DNA from: Pelobates cultripes
Lineage: Eukaryota; Chordata; Amphibia; Anura; Pelobatidae
Assembly (NCBI GenBank): GCA_933207985.1
Contig: OW240921.1
Span: forward strand, 96,573,326 to 96,637,325
Direction: 5' to 3'
Length of the DNA: 64,000 bases
The notes beneath the pieces were generated by a model, which was not told where the DNA came from, ran no database searches, and was given only the letters and a program-made list of their open reading frames with translations. Positions 11,591 through 22,887 of the stretch are shown here, in pieces. Position numbers and translations under genes: made by a program. Numbering within the stretch: position 1 is the stretch's first letter; every line of letters starts with the position of its first letter.

Positions 11591-11598
11591 TTTGTTTG

Positions 11599-11660
11599 TA
11601 TATATATATATATATATATATACACATACATATACATATACATACACACACACACACACA
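11599..11660. repeat. (TA)n(CA)n microsatellite
   Basis: TA dinucleotides grade into TACA/CA dinucleotides, directly bordering the end of the following Tc1 element. Confidence 0.9.
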
Positions 11661-11885
11661 TCCTGTTCCAAATTTGTATGCAAATTCTATTTAAGTGTCA
11701 CAAAGATTAAATATTTTGTTTTTCAGTTTAACTCATGGATGGCATTGTGTCACAGGGCTCTTTTGATCACTGAAAATAATCTCGGACACCTGTGATAACT
11801 AGATTGCCAGGTGAGCTCAATTTAAGGAAAAACTACTACAGGAGGGTGTTCCACATTATTAAACAGAGCACCATTTTCATGCAAT

Positions 11886-12864
11886 ATGGGGAAGAAAAAG
11901 GATCTCTCTGCTGCCAAAAAGAGTGAAATAGTTCAATGCCTTGGACGAGGTATGAAAACAGATATTTCACAAAAACAAGAGTAATCATCGCACTATTAAG
12001 AGATTTATGGCTGATTCAGAGCACAGACAGGTTCGTGCAGATAAAGGCACATTGAGGAAGATTTCTGTCAGATCCATGCATCGGATCAAGAGAGCAGCTG
12101 CTAAAAAAATATATGTAATGATAACAAATATTTGAAGCTGCTGGTGCCTCTAGAGTCCCACGGACATCAAGGTGTAGAGTCAGCCAGAGTCTTGCAACTG
12201 TGCATAAACCTTCTATTGGGCCACCACTAACCAATGCTCACAAGCAGAAACGGCTGCATTGGGCAAAAAAATACATGAAGACTAATTTTCAAATAGTCCT
12301 GTTCACTGATGAGTGCCGTGCAACCCTGGATGGTCCAGATGGATGGAGTAGTGGTTGGTGGACGGCCACCCTGTTCCAACAAGGCTGCAACTTCAGCAAG
12401 TCGGTGGTGGAGTCATGTTTTGGGCCGGAATCATGGGAAGAGAGCTGGTCGGCCCCTTTGGTGTCCCCGAAGGTGTAAAGATGACCTCTGTAAAGTATGT
12501 GGAGTTTCTAACTGACCACTTCCTTCCCTGGTACAGAAGGAAGAACTAGGCTTTCCATAATAAAATCATCTTCATGCATGACAATGCACCATCTCATGCT
12601 GCAAAGAATACCTCTGCATCAATGGCTGCTATGGGGATAAAAGGAGAGAAAGTCATGGTTGGCCTCCATCCTCCCCTGACCTCAATCCTATTGAGAACCT
12701 TTGGAGCACCCTCAAGCAAAAGATCTATGAGGGTGGGAGGCAGTTTACATCCAACATCAGCTCTGGAAGGCTATTCTGACATCTTGCAAACAAATTCAAG
12801 CAGAAACTGTCCAAAAACTCACAAGTTCAATGGATGCAAAACTTGTGAAGCTGCTATCAAATAA
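11886..12864 (+). pseudogene. Tc1-family transposase, multiply disrupted
   Basis: An ATG at 11886 begins a lysine-rich MGKKKDLS helix-turn-helix-type start. After many stops and frame changes the catalytic blocks can still be read: LFTDECR at about 12298 (first Asp), MHDNAPSHA at about 12574 (second Asp), and a PDLNPIENLWS-type block near 12685 (third acidic residue). This D, D, (D/E) order is that of a cut-and-paste Tc1 transposase. No intact frame exceeds ~96 codons, so it is inactive. Confidence 0.85.
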
Positions 12865-13218
12865 GGGGTCCTGTGTTATGTAACATGACCTGTTAAAATG
12901 TTGTTATAAGATTGATTGAAATAGCTTTTGATTTCAGTAAATATGCTGCAAACACAACAAATGACAATTTTCAGTCCTTTACAACCTATAAAGTGTTTTG
13001 AAACTTACTGTGCGTAATAATTCGGAACAGTGCATTGTAAGTTTTTTATGTTTCAAAAAATAAAATAAAAAAAATACTGTTATCATTAGGAGGTTTGTTC
13101 AATAAAATTTGAATTGTACTCTTAATAGATGATAACATGATAATTATGCTGACTTATTTACATCAATTATTTAGGTAAATGAGAAAAATATAATTTGCAT
13201 AATAATTTGGAACAGGGT
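12865..13218 (+). other. 3' non-coding part of the Tc1 element
   Basis: AT-rich sequence between the transposase remnant and the right inverted end. No other feature was seen. Confidence 0.6.
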
Positions 13219-14832
13219 GTAGCGAGGAGATCAACAATGCGATCTCACCCCTCAAAGGGAACAAAGCCCAGGGCCCAGATGGTTTTGATGGCGGATATTA
13301 TAAGGTGTTTCGTGAAGATCTGACTCCTAAGATTGAACTGCTCTTTAACGATTTTCAGGATGGCGGGGTCCCGGATAGGGACATGTCCTTGGCTACAATA
13401 GTCCTGATACCAAAACCCGACAGAGATCCCTTGTTGCCAGAAAACTATCGCCCCATCTACCTTATCAATCATGAAGATACTGACCAAGATACTGGCAGAC
13501 AGGTTGAACCCTCTTTTAACAACATTAATCAATGCGAACCAAGTGGGTTTTACACCCAAGCGCCAATTGTATGAGAACACGCGCAGAAACGTAGACAAGT
13601 TACAGTCAAGACTCCTTCGTTACTGTTCTCCCTTGATGCCGAGAAGGCCTTTGATAGGGTTAACTTGCCCTTTTTAATCGGTCTCCTTGGCCTTCTGGGC
13701 TTCCCACCGCCTTATCTCACCATGGTAAGAGCTATGTACAGCAACGTAACCGCACGTGTCCATGTCCCAGGAGCCCCGAATATGCCCTTTTTTCCATTGG
13801 GAAATGGCACGCGGCAGGGCTGCCCGCTCTCCCCACTGCTGGTTGTGCAGTCTCTGGAACCCCTTCTGCAAGCTATCCGTGAACACCCAGATATTCACGG
13901 AACCACGGTCGGGGGTACACAATTTTTTGGTTTCGGCATTTGCAGATGACATTCTAATATCACTTATCGATCCCGTGGAGTCTATGGCAGCACTCTATAA
14001 AGCGAACATGAATAAATCTAGCGGCATCCCCCTAGAGATGTCGACAGCAGACATGGCACACATCCAATCCACTTATAGCATTCAGATGGCACAACACTCC
14101 CTTAGGGACCATTTAACAGCTGATCCCTCTTAATTATACGAAATGAACTATAGACTCCTAATGAAAACATTGATAAGAGATATGGAAAAATGGATGGATA
14201 AGCCAATCTCATGGATCGGTTGTGTTCACTCCGTGAAGATTAACATATTGCCACATATTCTATTTCTATTCCAGGCCCTCCTAATTACGGTTACGAAAAC
14301 TGATTTAGCACTCCTACAAAATGCAATAGGGTCTTTCATTTGGCAGAACAAGAGGCACAGGGTCTCTAGAAATGTCCTCTATCACCCTAAAACGAGGGGA
14401 GCTCTAAGGCCACTTCATCTCTACTATTACCTGGCAGCGCAGCTTACACAGATAGCAATATGGTATGTACCGGTGGATGTTAGGAGATGGGTCGACTTGG
14501 AATCCCTAATGACAGGAGCGGATGTCCCCCAATACTACATGTGGGTTCCTAGAAATAATAGAATAATATTACGGTCCACTTGCCCGGCCATACTTAACTT
14601 CCTCAGAATATGGGATGAGACAGCGTCTAAATTTGTCCTGTCTTCCATCCCGTCCCCAATCACTCCCCTGCTCAGAAACCAGGTGTTCCCTCCAGGTATG
14701 TCGGCCCAAGATTTCAAAAATATAGAACGGGCAGGCCTTCAGAGATTTTGTCATTTATATGAGGGGGGCCAGATAGTGTCATTTGAGATCCTTAAGACAC
14801 GCATTAGACTCACCCCGTCTGACTTTTTTTGA
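13219..14832 (+). pseudogene. L1/Tx1-type LINE ORF2 (reverse transcriptase to C-terminal region), 5'-truncated
   Basis: Read in several frames: an entry block with GPDGFDG, then VLIPKPDRD and a YRPI block, then NANQVGFTP, DAEKAFDRV, GTRQGCPLSPLL, and FADDIL at about 13936-13950, all RT motifs of L1-like LINEs. A 229-codon frame at 14143-14832 then covers the post-RT region with a WIGC...VKINILP stretch typical of the L1 thumb and C-terminal domain. At least four frame changes lie between 13470 and 14143. The endonuclease domain and the beginning of RT are missing, as usual for 5'-truncated LINE copies. Confidence 0.85.
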
Positions 14833-15868
14833 TACTTACAGATTAGAGACTTACCCTCCCAGAGAAGACTTATAACATTATTGTACGCCTACCTGTGTAC
14901 GGAAACTAATGAATGGGGCAACTGACTTACATTTCCTAATGGGAGGCAGACTCGGGTGAGGCGCTGGAGGGCATCGACTGGCAGGATATCTGGAAAGCGG
15001 CTGCTTCTTCCTCCATTTGCTTCACGTTGCAAGAGCAATGTTTTAAGACTATGTTTTAGTAGTACACTACACCGGTGAAACTATTACATGAATCAAACTC
15101 CGACTGACTTGTGCTGGAGGGGCTGCGGCCTCAAGGGCACATACCTACAAATTTGGTGGGAGAGCCCCTAGATCAGAACAGTCCGCAATAGGAGACGTTT
15201 TGGAAAAACTTTTTCACAGACCACCGGACCTAACCCCATGGGAGTGCCTCCTGAATAGGTCAATAGAAGGGTGGACTGGTACAGAACAAACTTGATTCAG
15301 AGAGTCACTTTGGGGGCCAGATGAGCCATAGCTCAGATTTGGTTAGAATCTACCATTCCCTCTGTCTCCCAGGTCCTTGATAAAGTTAAGGACAATTGTC
15401 TGATGGACAAACTGACAGTGCAGGTGAGAAACACAGTACACAAATGAGAAAGTATGGGAGCCTTGGAACTCAAGTGACTTTGGAGACTGAAGTGGGACGC
15501 AAGTGGGGGTCGGTAGGGAGCAGAGCAGAGTCCTCCCCTCCTTCTCCTCTTCCCCCTCTCTAACAAGCAATCAATACACACTATTCTATCCTTCTCTATT
15601 CCTGTGTAGGCTCTCTAACACATCTTCCATGAGATTCTGTGTCTCTGCATAGTTTAGAATACTTCTCATTCGGTTTTACGGACATATGAGAGATTAGCTT
15701 TACCAAGTGAAGTTGTAAACATCAGATCAGGGTCTTCTACAGTGTCACGCCATCCCCCCAAGGCACGGAGGCATGTTCCAACAGTGCCACTGGTCTTTCC
15801 TGTCCTCTCTCTCTTTTCTACTAATTCTCTACTGTATCTCACAGATTAAAAAAAAAAAAAAAAAAAAA
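14833..15868 (+). mobile_element. LINE 3' part, decayed C-terminus, 3' UTR and poly-A tail
   Basis: Continues the preceding ORF2 in broken frames, then non-coding sequence ending in an A-run at 15848-15868, which I take as the poly-A tail of the copy that starts at 13219. Confidence 0.65.
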
Positions 15869-16075
15869 CTTTTGGGCTTCTGAAGCATACTGATAACAGA
15901 GTGAGTGTACAGGATCATAAGGTGAATTTAAGAAATACTGTTGAGTTGAATAGCTTGACCGTGACACGGCTCAGGATGCCATGTTATGTTACATTATCAT
16001 TGTACTATTTGAACATATATACTATATACTATATACTGCTTTGTTATGCTTTTTTTTACCAAAAAAAAAAAAAAC
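15869..16075 (+). other. LINE-type 3' tail with a second A-run
   Basis: A short AT-rich segment that ends in an A-run at 16061-16074 just before further LINE coding sequence. It may be the 3' UTR of another LINE copy, but this is weakly supported. Confidence 0.4.
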
Positions 16076-17087
16076 ACAGTTTGGTTTACAGAGACAGATT
16101 TTGGATAATTTAAACATTAAAGTGATGGAATCAAATGTTCAAGATTTGAACTCACAAACGTGGTAGAACATAGGCAGATCTAATACTATACAATTATTAA
16201 TGGGTAAACAAGTTAAGAAGTTTGCTCAACTTCAACAGGAGTATGGTTTGAATAATAGGGAAATCTTCTAATAATTGAGAGTAAAACATTTTTTGGAGAG
16301 ATTTGTGGTAGACAGAAAGTAACAAAAGTAATGTCTAAAGCATTCAAATGCATATGTATCAAATATAAAAATACTGTTCGAGAAATTAGGGAAAAATGGG
16401 CGACAATATTGAGTATCAAGTTTAATCAAGAAGAATGGCTTGATGCAATTAAACAATATAACGAGTTGATGCACTGCACTAAGATTTCAGAAAACCAGTT
16501 TAAATTAATACAATTTTGGTATTTAGTACCTACCCGGCTGGCAAGATTCTCTCCTGTAAACTCTTATAAATGTTGGAGAGGTGGGAAAGCAGAGGGGAGC
16601 TATCTTCCTATTTGGTGGAGTTGTGAATTAAAGGACCACTCTAGGCACCCAGACCACTTCAGCTTAATGGCTGTCTCATTGATAGCCACTAGAGGCGCTT
16701 GCGTGCTTCTCACTGTGAAAATCACAGTGAGAGCACGCCAGCGTCCATAGGAAAGCATTGTAAATGCTTTCCTGAACTTCGGCGAATCTTGCGCGCAGCT
16801 CAGCGCGGCGTCGCGCAACGGCAGGAGAGAATCGGAGGCGAGGAGAGGAGAGCTCTCCGCCCAGCGCTGGAAAAAGGTAAGTAGCCCCCCTTCCAGGCGG
16901 GCGGAGGGGACCCTGAGGGTGGGGGCACCCTCAGGGCGCACTATAATGCCAGGAAAGCAGTATGTTTTCCTGGCACTATCCTTTAATAAAAAAAATGTGG
17001 CAAACTGTTGAGAAACTATTCCAGCTAGACAATATTAAATTAGATAATAAACCTGAAATTGCTTTACTACACTTGAAATGGCAAGCA
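16076..17087 (+). pseudogene. L1-type LINE ORF2 C-terminal fragment, interrupted by a MITE
   Basis: Seen in broken frames: FAQLQQEYGLNNREIF, then LRVKHFLE, then from 16331 a 90-codon frame with FKLIQFWYLVPTRLARFSP, a CWRGG remnant and YLPIWWSC at about 16600-16625. These match the order of L1 ORF2 C-terminal blocks, including the cysteine-containing CWRC...WWxC region. A MITE (16632-16982) then interrupts, and the protein similarity resumes after it (TVEKLFQLDN... to 17087). The fragment stops at TTAA 17088-17091. Confidence 0.78.
16632..16982. mobile_element. T2-like MITE inserted in the LINE fragment
   Basis: TTAA at 16628-16631 and 16983-16986 bracket 351 bp starting AGGACCACTCTAGGCACC and ending, on the other strand, AGGATAGTGCCAGGAAAA. 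The flanking LINE ORF2 reading is continuous once the element and one TTAA are left out of the comparison, which confirms the insertion. The core is GC-rich. Confidence 0.82.
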
Positions 17088-17429
17088 TTAACCCCTTAAG
17101 GACTGAGCAAGGGGGCGGGGCTTGCTACCCGACACGAGCGGAGGCCATTTTCCACAGCTCCCAAGCCCTGCGGATAAAATCCATTAAAATCAGCCTTCCT
17201 CTGACCCATCCTACCTCGCCACACGCACTATCGGCATCAGCACAACGAGCCACGTCTCCCGATGCCTTTTTTCCAACCGCAGCGGCAGCAGAAACGGAGA
17301 CGCAAAATCGGGGCCTACTACACCCCAACGAGCCTAGGCCTCGAGGACCTGTTGCGTGGATACCCGGCCGAGCACACAGACACCTCCTGCACCCCGGACC
17401 CATCCACAGCTCTGACTCATATGCCGGCA

Positions 17430-18623
17430 ATGGGACGCAGATCACAAAGGCCACAAGGTACTGCTGGGGGCAGGGATATTGGGACTATGCTCCAAAAGCC
17501 TACCCAGCCCAAACCCAAAACAGCGGCAGAAACGCTGGAGGCTACCCAGGCACCTACCACACCCCAACAATGGCAAGAACCGCCGGAGCCCCCACAGACC
17601 CCCAAAACAGGAGCACAGGGGCCAGAACTTACTGGGCAGCACCAAAATCAGCAGCCGCATACCCGGGCTCCACAAGGCCCTGACTCCCAGGGACACCCAT
17701 GGGCAATACAGCCTGAAAGGGTACACAATCCACCACAAACCGGACCTGACGAACAAGGGCACTTACAAGCACCACTACAGCCACTGTTGGAGTCTCCGGA
17801 TGACTCTGCACCAACCACTAAACGTGACTTAAAGCTTCTTCTGGCAGACATCCATAAGCTCCTAGCAGCTGACTCAGCCCTTCTGAGGACCGAACTGCGC
17901 ACGGTCACGGAAAAGGTGTACACCACAGAGGCAGAAGTAGTGATGGTACATGCTCACATAAACACGATGGAAGACACCATCAAACAAATCCAACAACAAC
18001 AAACGTACCTGTCACTCAAAATGTCAACCATGGAAGATCGACAACGCCGCTCACACATAAAAATCAGGGGCATCCCTGCAGAGATATCAGCCGAAGAGCT
18101 GCCGCATTACACCAGACGCCTACTAGCTACAGTACTCCCACACACGGCAGTGAAGAAAATGATCATAGATGGGGTATACCGCTTGCCTACCCCTCCCCAC
18201 CTAAAGACCCCAACGGCCAGAGACGTCATCCTCAGATGTGTCACAGTACAAGATAAACTACACATAATGGCTGGGCTGAAAGGCAAGACACCGCTGCTGT
18301 TTGAGAACTCTTCCCTGACGTTCTTCCAGGACCTATCAAAGGCCACCCTCATGTGGCGAAAATCGTATGGACCGCTCACCACACAACTCCGAGCAGCGGG
18401 AATTGCATACAAATGGGGCACTAACGGGACTCTGGAGGTATCCCAAGAAGGCACTACCCATGTCCTAACCTCCGTGGAAGAAGCACCTAATCTCCTAACC
18501 GCTTTGAAACTACCCAACCCGATGCTTCCACCACGAAAAAGCCCGCAACTGGAAGTCCAGGATCCCAGGAACAACGCCCAGTCGGAACCGAGACCCAGCG
18601 GGTCACAACACCCTGTACCATGA
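17430..18623 (+). CDS. L1-type ORF1 protein (RNA-binding chaperone), intact
   Basis: The frame is open from an ATG at 17262, but I chose 17430 because it has G at -3 and G at +4 and gives the MGRRSQRP start usual for this family; 17421 is also in frame. The protein is 397 residues: a proline/glutamine-rich N-terminal third, a coiled coil (about 132-205, leucine-rich then QQQQ), an RRM starting IKIRGIPAEI at about 210, and a C-terminal domain with ARDVILR, FFQDLS, and a R(S)YGPLTTQLRAAGIAYKWG block. L1 ORF1p trimerises through the coiled coil and binds LINE RNA as a nucleic-acid chaperone. No stop or frame change occurs, which is unusual beside the decayed LINEs nearby and suggests a young insertion. 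Confidence 0.88.
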   Translation: MGRRSQRPQGTAGGRDIGTMLQKPTQPKPKTAAETLEATQAPTTPQQWQEPPEPPQTPKTGAQGPELTGQHQNQQPHTRAPQGPDSQGHPWAIQPERVHNPPQTGPDEQGHLQAPLQPLLESPDDSAPTTKRDLKLLLADIHKLLAADSALLRTELRTVTEKVYTTEAEVVMVHAHINTMEDTIKQIQQQQTYLSLKMSTMEDRQRRSHIKIRGIPAEISAEELPHYTRRLLATVLPHTAVKKMIIDGVYRLPTPPHLKTPTARDVILRCVTVQDKLHIMAGLKGKTPLLFENSSLTFFQDLSKATLMWRKSYGPLTTQLRAAGIAYKWGTNGTLEVSQEGTTHVLTSVEEAPNLLTALKLPNPMLPPRKSPQLEVQDPRNNAQSEPRPSGSQHPVP

Positions 18624-19318
18624 CTGAAGTGGACTGACACCGCAGGCTTTGCCACCAGGAATGGTGCACACATATTTTGATTTCATTCCGTGACTTTATT
18701 TACGTTTTATACTATTCATGTTTTATACTATTTACTACTTACGTTTTACAATATTTACTATTTAGCCTCCGCTAACAATTCCCAAACACTACAGGCCATT
18801 GCCACACCCACCCTCTCTACGCCACTGAGAGCCAACATATCACACGTCCAACCACAGAGCGCCTGACAAATCACCCCCCCCCCCCGCAGCCCCCTTGGTT
18901 AGGGGTAATCAACCCAAAGCACGCTATCTACGACAAACAGCTCACCTCCACTAACGCATGTAGACACCTATACTCAGCACAACACAGCGAGTCCGACCAT
19001 GAAACATGGAATTGACGCAACCTTGCTACTACATGACTCGAAAACCTACTCAATCTTCACATAGGGTCCCATCACCACCAGACCTACTCTAGACAGGAGC
19101 TACTGATTGAAAGCAAAGTCCTATCCCAACACAAGAACGCACAAAACATCATAACACCTAAATAATGAATACTGTTTTGTTTTAACATGTTACTGTTGTT
19201 TAAAATTATTGCTATTGCTTGACCCAAAACGGTGCAAACTATGAACGGTACCGAACCTCAACTTTTTAACAATCTGTACAATCTAAATGTTGCACCAAAA
19301 ATGAAAAATAAAGAATTT
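18624..19318 (+). other. 3' region of the ORF1-only LINE
   Basis: Non-coding, with a C-run at about 18879-18893 and a TACGTTTTATACTATT-type short repeat near 18700-18760. No ORF2 motif was found in any frame. Confidence 0.7.
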
Positions 19319-20639
19319 AAAAAAAAAAAAGGACTGAGCCAAATGTACACGTTCAAAATCAAAACAAAAGGTAAACAAAACCTGGAATTTGCACTATATG
19401 TCTGTTCAGGCGTAATTCACCTCTTTCGAATTAGGGGCACCCACACTTATTATAGATAATTTTATTCAGGTGAAACAGGGCTTTCATTTAACATCACATA
19501 TTTAGGTATGAAACAATTTAATATGAATAAAATAAAGAAAAATGGGAGAAAATAAGAAATTAAACATTTTTAGTTCTACGTGACATTTTAACTGTGAATG
19601 TCATAATGCGGTTTGCTTTTACTGCAATAAAATACACATATTTGTATTCAGCGATGTCTCACGTGTAAAACAGCACCCCCTATGTACAGGTTTTATGGGG
19701 TTTTGAGAAGTTACAGGATCAAATGTAGCATGTTAAATTTTTCATTTTTTTCACACTGACATTCGCCAGATTGGTTACGTTGCCTTTGAGACCGTATGGT
19801 AGCCCAGAAATGAGAATTACCCCATGATGGCATACCATTTGCATTAGTAGACAACCCAATGTATTGCAAATGGGATATGTCCAGTCTTTTTTAGTAGCCA
19901 CTTGGTCACAATCACTGGCCAAAATTAGTGCGTGTGTGAAAAATGCAAAAAACTAATTTGAACGCCAATTTTGGCAAGTGTTTTTGACTAAGCGGCTACT
20001 AAAAAAGACTGGACATAGCCCATTTGCAATACCTCGGGTTGCCTACTATTGCAAATGGTATGCCGTCATGGGGGTAATTATCATTCGTAACGTAACCAAT
20101 CTGGCGAATTATAATGTGAAAAAACTGAAACCCAAGCCTTATATTTGACTCTGTAACTTTTGAAAACACCATAAAACCTGTACATGAGGGGTACCGTTAT
20201 ACTCGGGAGACTTCGCTGAACACAAATATTAGTGTTTCAAAACAGTAAAACGTATCACAACAATTATAGCGTCCGTGTAAGTGCCATTTGTGTGAAAAAT
20301 GCGAATAATTTCACTTTAACTGACGATATCATTATAATACATTTTACTATTTTGAAACACTAATATTTGTGTTCAGCGAAGTCTTCCGAGTAAAACAGTA
20401 CCCCCGATGTATAGGTTTTCTGGGGTCTTGGAAAGTTACAGGGTTAAATATAGTGCTAGCAAATTAAATTCCCTGGACTTTTGTCCTGTGTTGCCAGGCA
20501 GGTCCCGCAAATTGTAATTAATAAAATGACCTAATTATGTAAAATTATTACATAAATATATATGTAGCATTATTATATATATTTATTTTTTATTTTTTTA
20601 TTTATATATAGGGATATATATATTTTATTTCGTTCTACA

Positions 20640-20647
20640 TGTATTTT

Positions 20648-20692
<45 letters not shown>

Positions 20693-20778
20693 TTTAAAAT
20701 ACAGTTAGAACGAATTTACACATATATATTTTATTTATTTTTATTTATGTACCTGCGTGTGTGTTTCTGAGCGAGTGC

Positions 20779-20815
<37 letters not shown>

Positions 20816-21848
20816 TCAGTCTGTGTTAGTGTCTATCTATGCATGTGGCAATGCATTCATCCCAGCATTCCAATGCTTACACTGCACACACATGTGCTAA
20901 CAATGCACACAAATACATCCCTGCATTCCAACACCAACACTGCACACAAATACACTCCTGCGCTCCAACAACATTGCACACAAATACACCACTGCATGTG
21001 TATCTGTGTTCCTGTGTGTATCTCAGTGTTTGTGTAAGTGTGTATCTGTGTGTATGTGGCAATGCATGCATCCCAGCATTCCAACGCCAACACTGCACAC
21101 AAATACACCCCTGCGTGTGTACCTGTGTATTTGTGTGCATCTGAGTGTGAGTACATATATGTGACAGTGTTTCTCTGTGTGTGTGTGTTTATCTGTTTGC
21201 GTGCCCCAGTATCAAAGTGTGTGTCTGTGTGTCAAAGTGTGTATCTGTTTGTGTGCCCCAGTGTCTGTATCAAAGTGTGTCAAAGTGTGTATCTGAGTGT
21301 GCATGTGCTAGAGTGTGTGTATATGCCAGTGTCTTTATGTTAGTGTGAATATGTGTTAAGGTGTGTGCATGTATCAGTGTGTTTGTGTGTGTATCAAGGT
21401 GTGTGCATATGTCCAGGTGTGTTTGTGTGTATCTGCATGTCAATGTGTTTGTATATCTGTGTTAGTATGTATATGCATACATCCAAGCAATCAAACACAC
21501 TGCTGCAAACACAATTACTATATACACACACCCCTAATTACAAACTTCAAAATGGTATACAATTGTATACAAACACACCATTCACCCACACCAATACTAC
21601 ACACACATGTACATCTGCAGTTAAAAGACAACACTTCATCCAAACACACCCCTGCATGCAATTACAAACTTTACATACAAACACAAAAATTATATACAAA
21701 CAGCAACTCTATACACAAAGGTACACCTGCATTTAAAAGCCAACACTACATACAAACACACACACCCCTGCATTCAAATGCAAACACTACACACAAGAAC
21801 ACCACTGCATCCCAATGGTAACAGTACATACAAATACACACCTACATG
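20640..21848. repeat. Simple-sequence and TG/CA-rich low-complexity region
   Basis: TA run at about 20651-20690, (TG)n at 20783-20812, then degenerate TGTGTNTCTGTGTG and CACACAAATACACC-type repeats to about 21840. Open frames here are Cys/Val/Tyr- or Thr/His-rich repeat translations and not genes. Confidence 0.85.
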
Positions 21849-22706
21849 CAGGGCCAGACTGGGAATTAAAAGCAGCTGGAAAAAAATATTTACCAGCCCC
21901 ATAATGCGTCGCGCCAGCATAGTGTGCAGATACAGAGTTAGAACAGATAACTTAAAATTAAAAAGTACTTCAACGTAAAAAGCGCACTCATAGGCTTCAA
22001 AATAAACAAAAGTGCAGATTTATTTTAAGCAGACGTGCCTTTGCATGTAATCAATGTTTCAGTCCAACTACCTTGACATATTAAGGAAAGCTTGTTAATG
22101 GGACTGAAATGGTGAATGTATGTAGGGCACATCTGTAAAATGTTATTTTGAAGTCTTGTGGGTGTGCTCTTCACTTTAAATATGTTATTGTGCTGGAGTA
22201 TACACCTAGCAACAAGACTGGGCCAATATCTGCTCATTACATATGGTACATATTAATAAAATTTCTCTGTGTATTATGCATATATAAATGTACATTCATA
22301 TATATAAAACTAATATACACATTAATATACATGTCATATACCAGTGATGGATCCAGAGCCTGAGCCCGGGAGGGGCACGTGTAGATTATTTAAAGAAATA
22401 TTCCATGCACAATAACCACTACTCCTCTGTGTAGTGGTTATGGTGCCAGGAGTGTCTGCACCCCCTCCCAGAGTAAGTAGTCGAACCGTTTAAGAACAGT
22501 TTGACAACTTACCTGGAGTCTGCTGGGATATGGGGCTGTAGTAGGGTATAGGAGCAGTGGTGCAATGTGTGTGAAAGGTTCAGTATGTGAATGTGTACGG
22601 TGTGTGTGTGGGCAGTGTGTATGGGGCTAGAGTTCACCCTCATGAGAGCCGGAGCGTTGCCCCTCTGAGTGCCACCGGACCGGCCACCCGGTGGCACCTA
22701 TGTGGC
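21849..22706. other. Non-coding region with hAT-like and T2-like ends, unresolved
   Basis: CAGGGCCAGACTGGGAATTA at 21851 looks like a hAT-type terminus, and CAGTGATGGATCCAGAGCCTG near 22342 looks like another; their partner ends were not found. AAGAAATATTCC...ATAACCACTAC near 22393-22420 resembles the end of the MITE family at 24870. No gene was seen. Confidence 0.4.
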
Positions 22707-22787
22707 AGCCCCCCCTCCCCAATACATTACTGATGCCCCCTCCCCCAATACATTACTGCCCCCCTCCCCTCCCCCAATACATTACTG
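22707..22787. repeat. Minisatellite of ~23 bp, cut by an assembly gap
   Basis: At least three tandem units of a CCCCCTCCCCCAATACATTACTG-like motif run into the N gap. Confidence 0.8.
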
Positions 22788-22887
22788 NNNNNNNNNNNNN
22801 NNNNNNNNNNNNNNNNNNNNNNNNNNNNNNNNNNNNNNNNNNNNNNNNNNNNNNNNNNNNNNNNNNNNNNNNNNNNNNNNNNNNNNN
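22788..22887. other. Assembly gap (100 N)
   Basis: Exactly 100 N, the usual placeholder for a scaffold gap of unknown size. The left arm of the large inverted duplication begins at the next base. Confidence 0.99.

Larger units (their letters stand above)
11661..13218 (+). mobile_element. Tc1-like DNA transposon, decayed, with both inverted ends
   Basis: The left end carries CCTGTTCCAAATT and the right end the complementary AATTTGGAACAGG, with a further TATGCAAATT-type extension on both. Length is about 1.55 kb, the usual size of a Tc1/mariner element, and the interior encodes a broken transposase. It ends directly against a 5'-truncated LINE at 13219. Confidence 0.8.
17109..19328 (+). mobile_element. 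ORF1-only L1-type LINE (half-L1-like), full 5' end and poly-A tail
   Basis: Starts with a G-rich AAGGGGGCGGGGC leader and carries one intact ORF (next entry). It ends after ~700 bp of 3' sequence with AATAAAG followed by an A-run (about 19319-19330). The 11-bp AAGGACTGAGC lies at 17098-17108 and again directly after the A-run at 19329-19339, the target-site duplication expected from target-primed reverse transcription. The host sequence is copy 2 of the TTAA element, whose undisturbed order is visible in copy 1 at 5839-5855. No endonuclease or RT reading was found between the ORF1 stop and the tail, so the element lacks ORF2 and must have been mobilised by another LINE. Confidence 0.85.
17092..20740. 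mobile_element. TTAA-flanked DNA element, copy 2, split by an ORF1-only LINE
   Basis: Begins after TTAA (17088-17091) with CCCCTTAAGGACTGAG, like copy 1 at 5833. It is interrupted after only ~17 bases by the LINE (17109-19328) and resumes at 19329 with the next part of the same family (GAGCCAAATGTACAC... through the long inverted repeat at 19610-20275 and the GTGCTAGCAAATTAAATTCCC segment). The right terminus found in copy 1 is not present; the family sequence fades into AT- and TG-rich simple DNA near 20640-20740. Confidence 0.75.

Noticed and set aside
17078..17683. 201-codon frame overlapping the LINE ORF1
   Set aside because: Shadow of ORF1 in another frame; it begins before the LINE insertion point and has no domain.
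20783..21821. Cys/Val-rich frames up to 152 codons
   Set aside because: TG/CA low-complexity translation.
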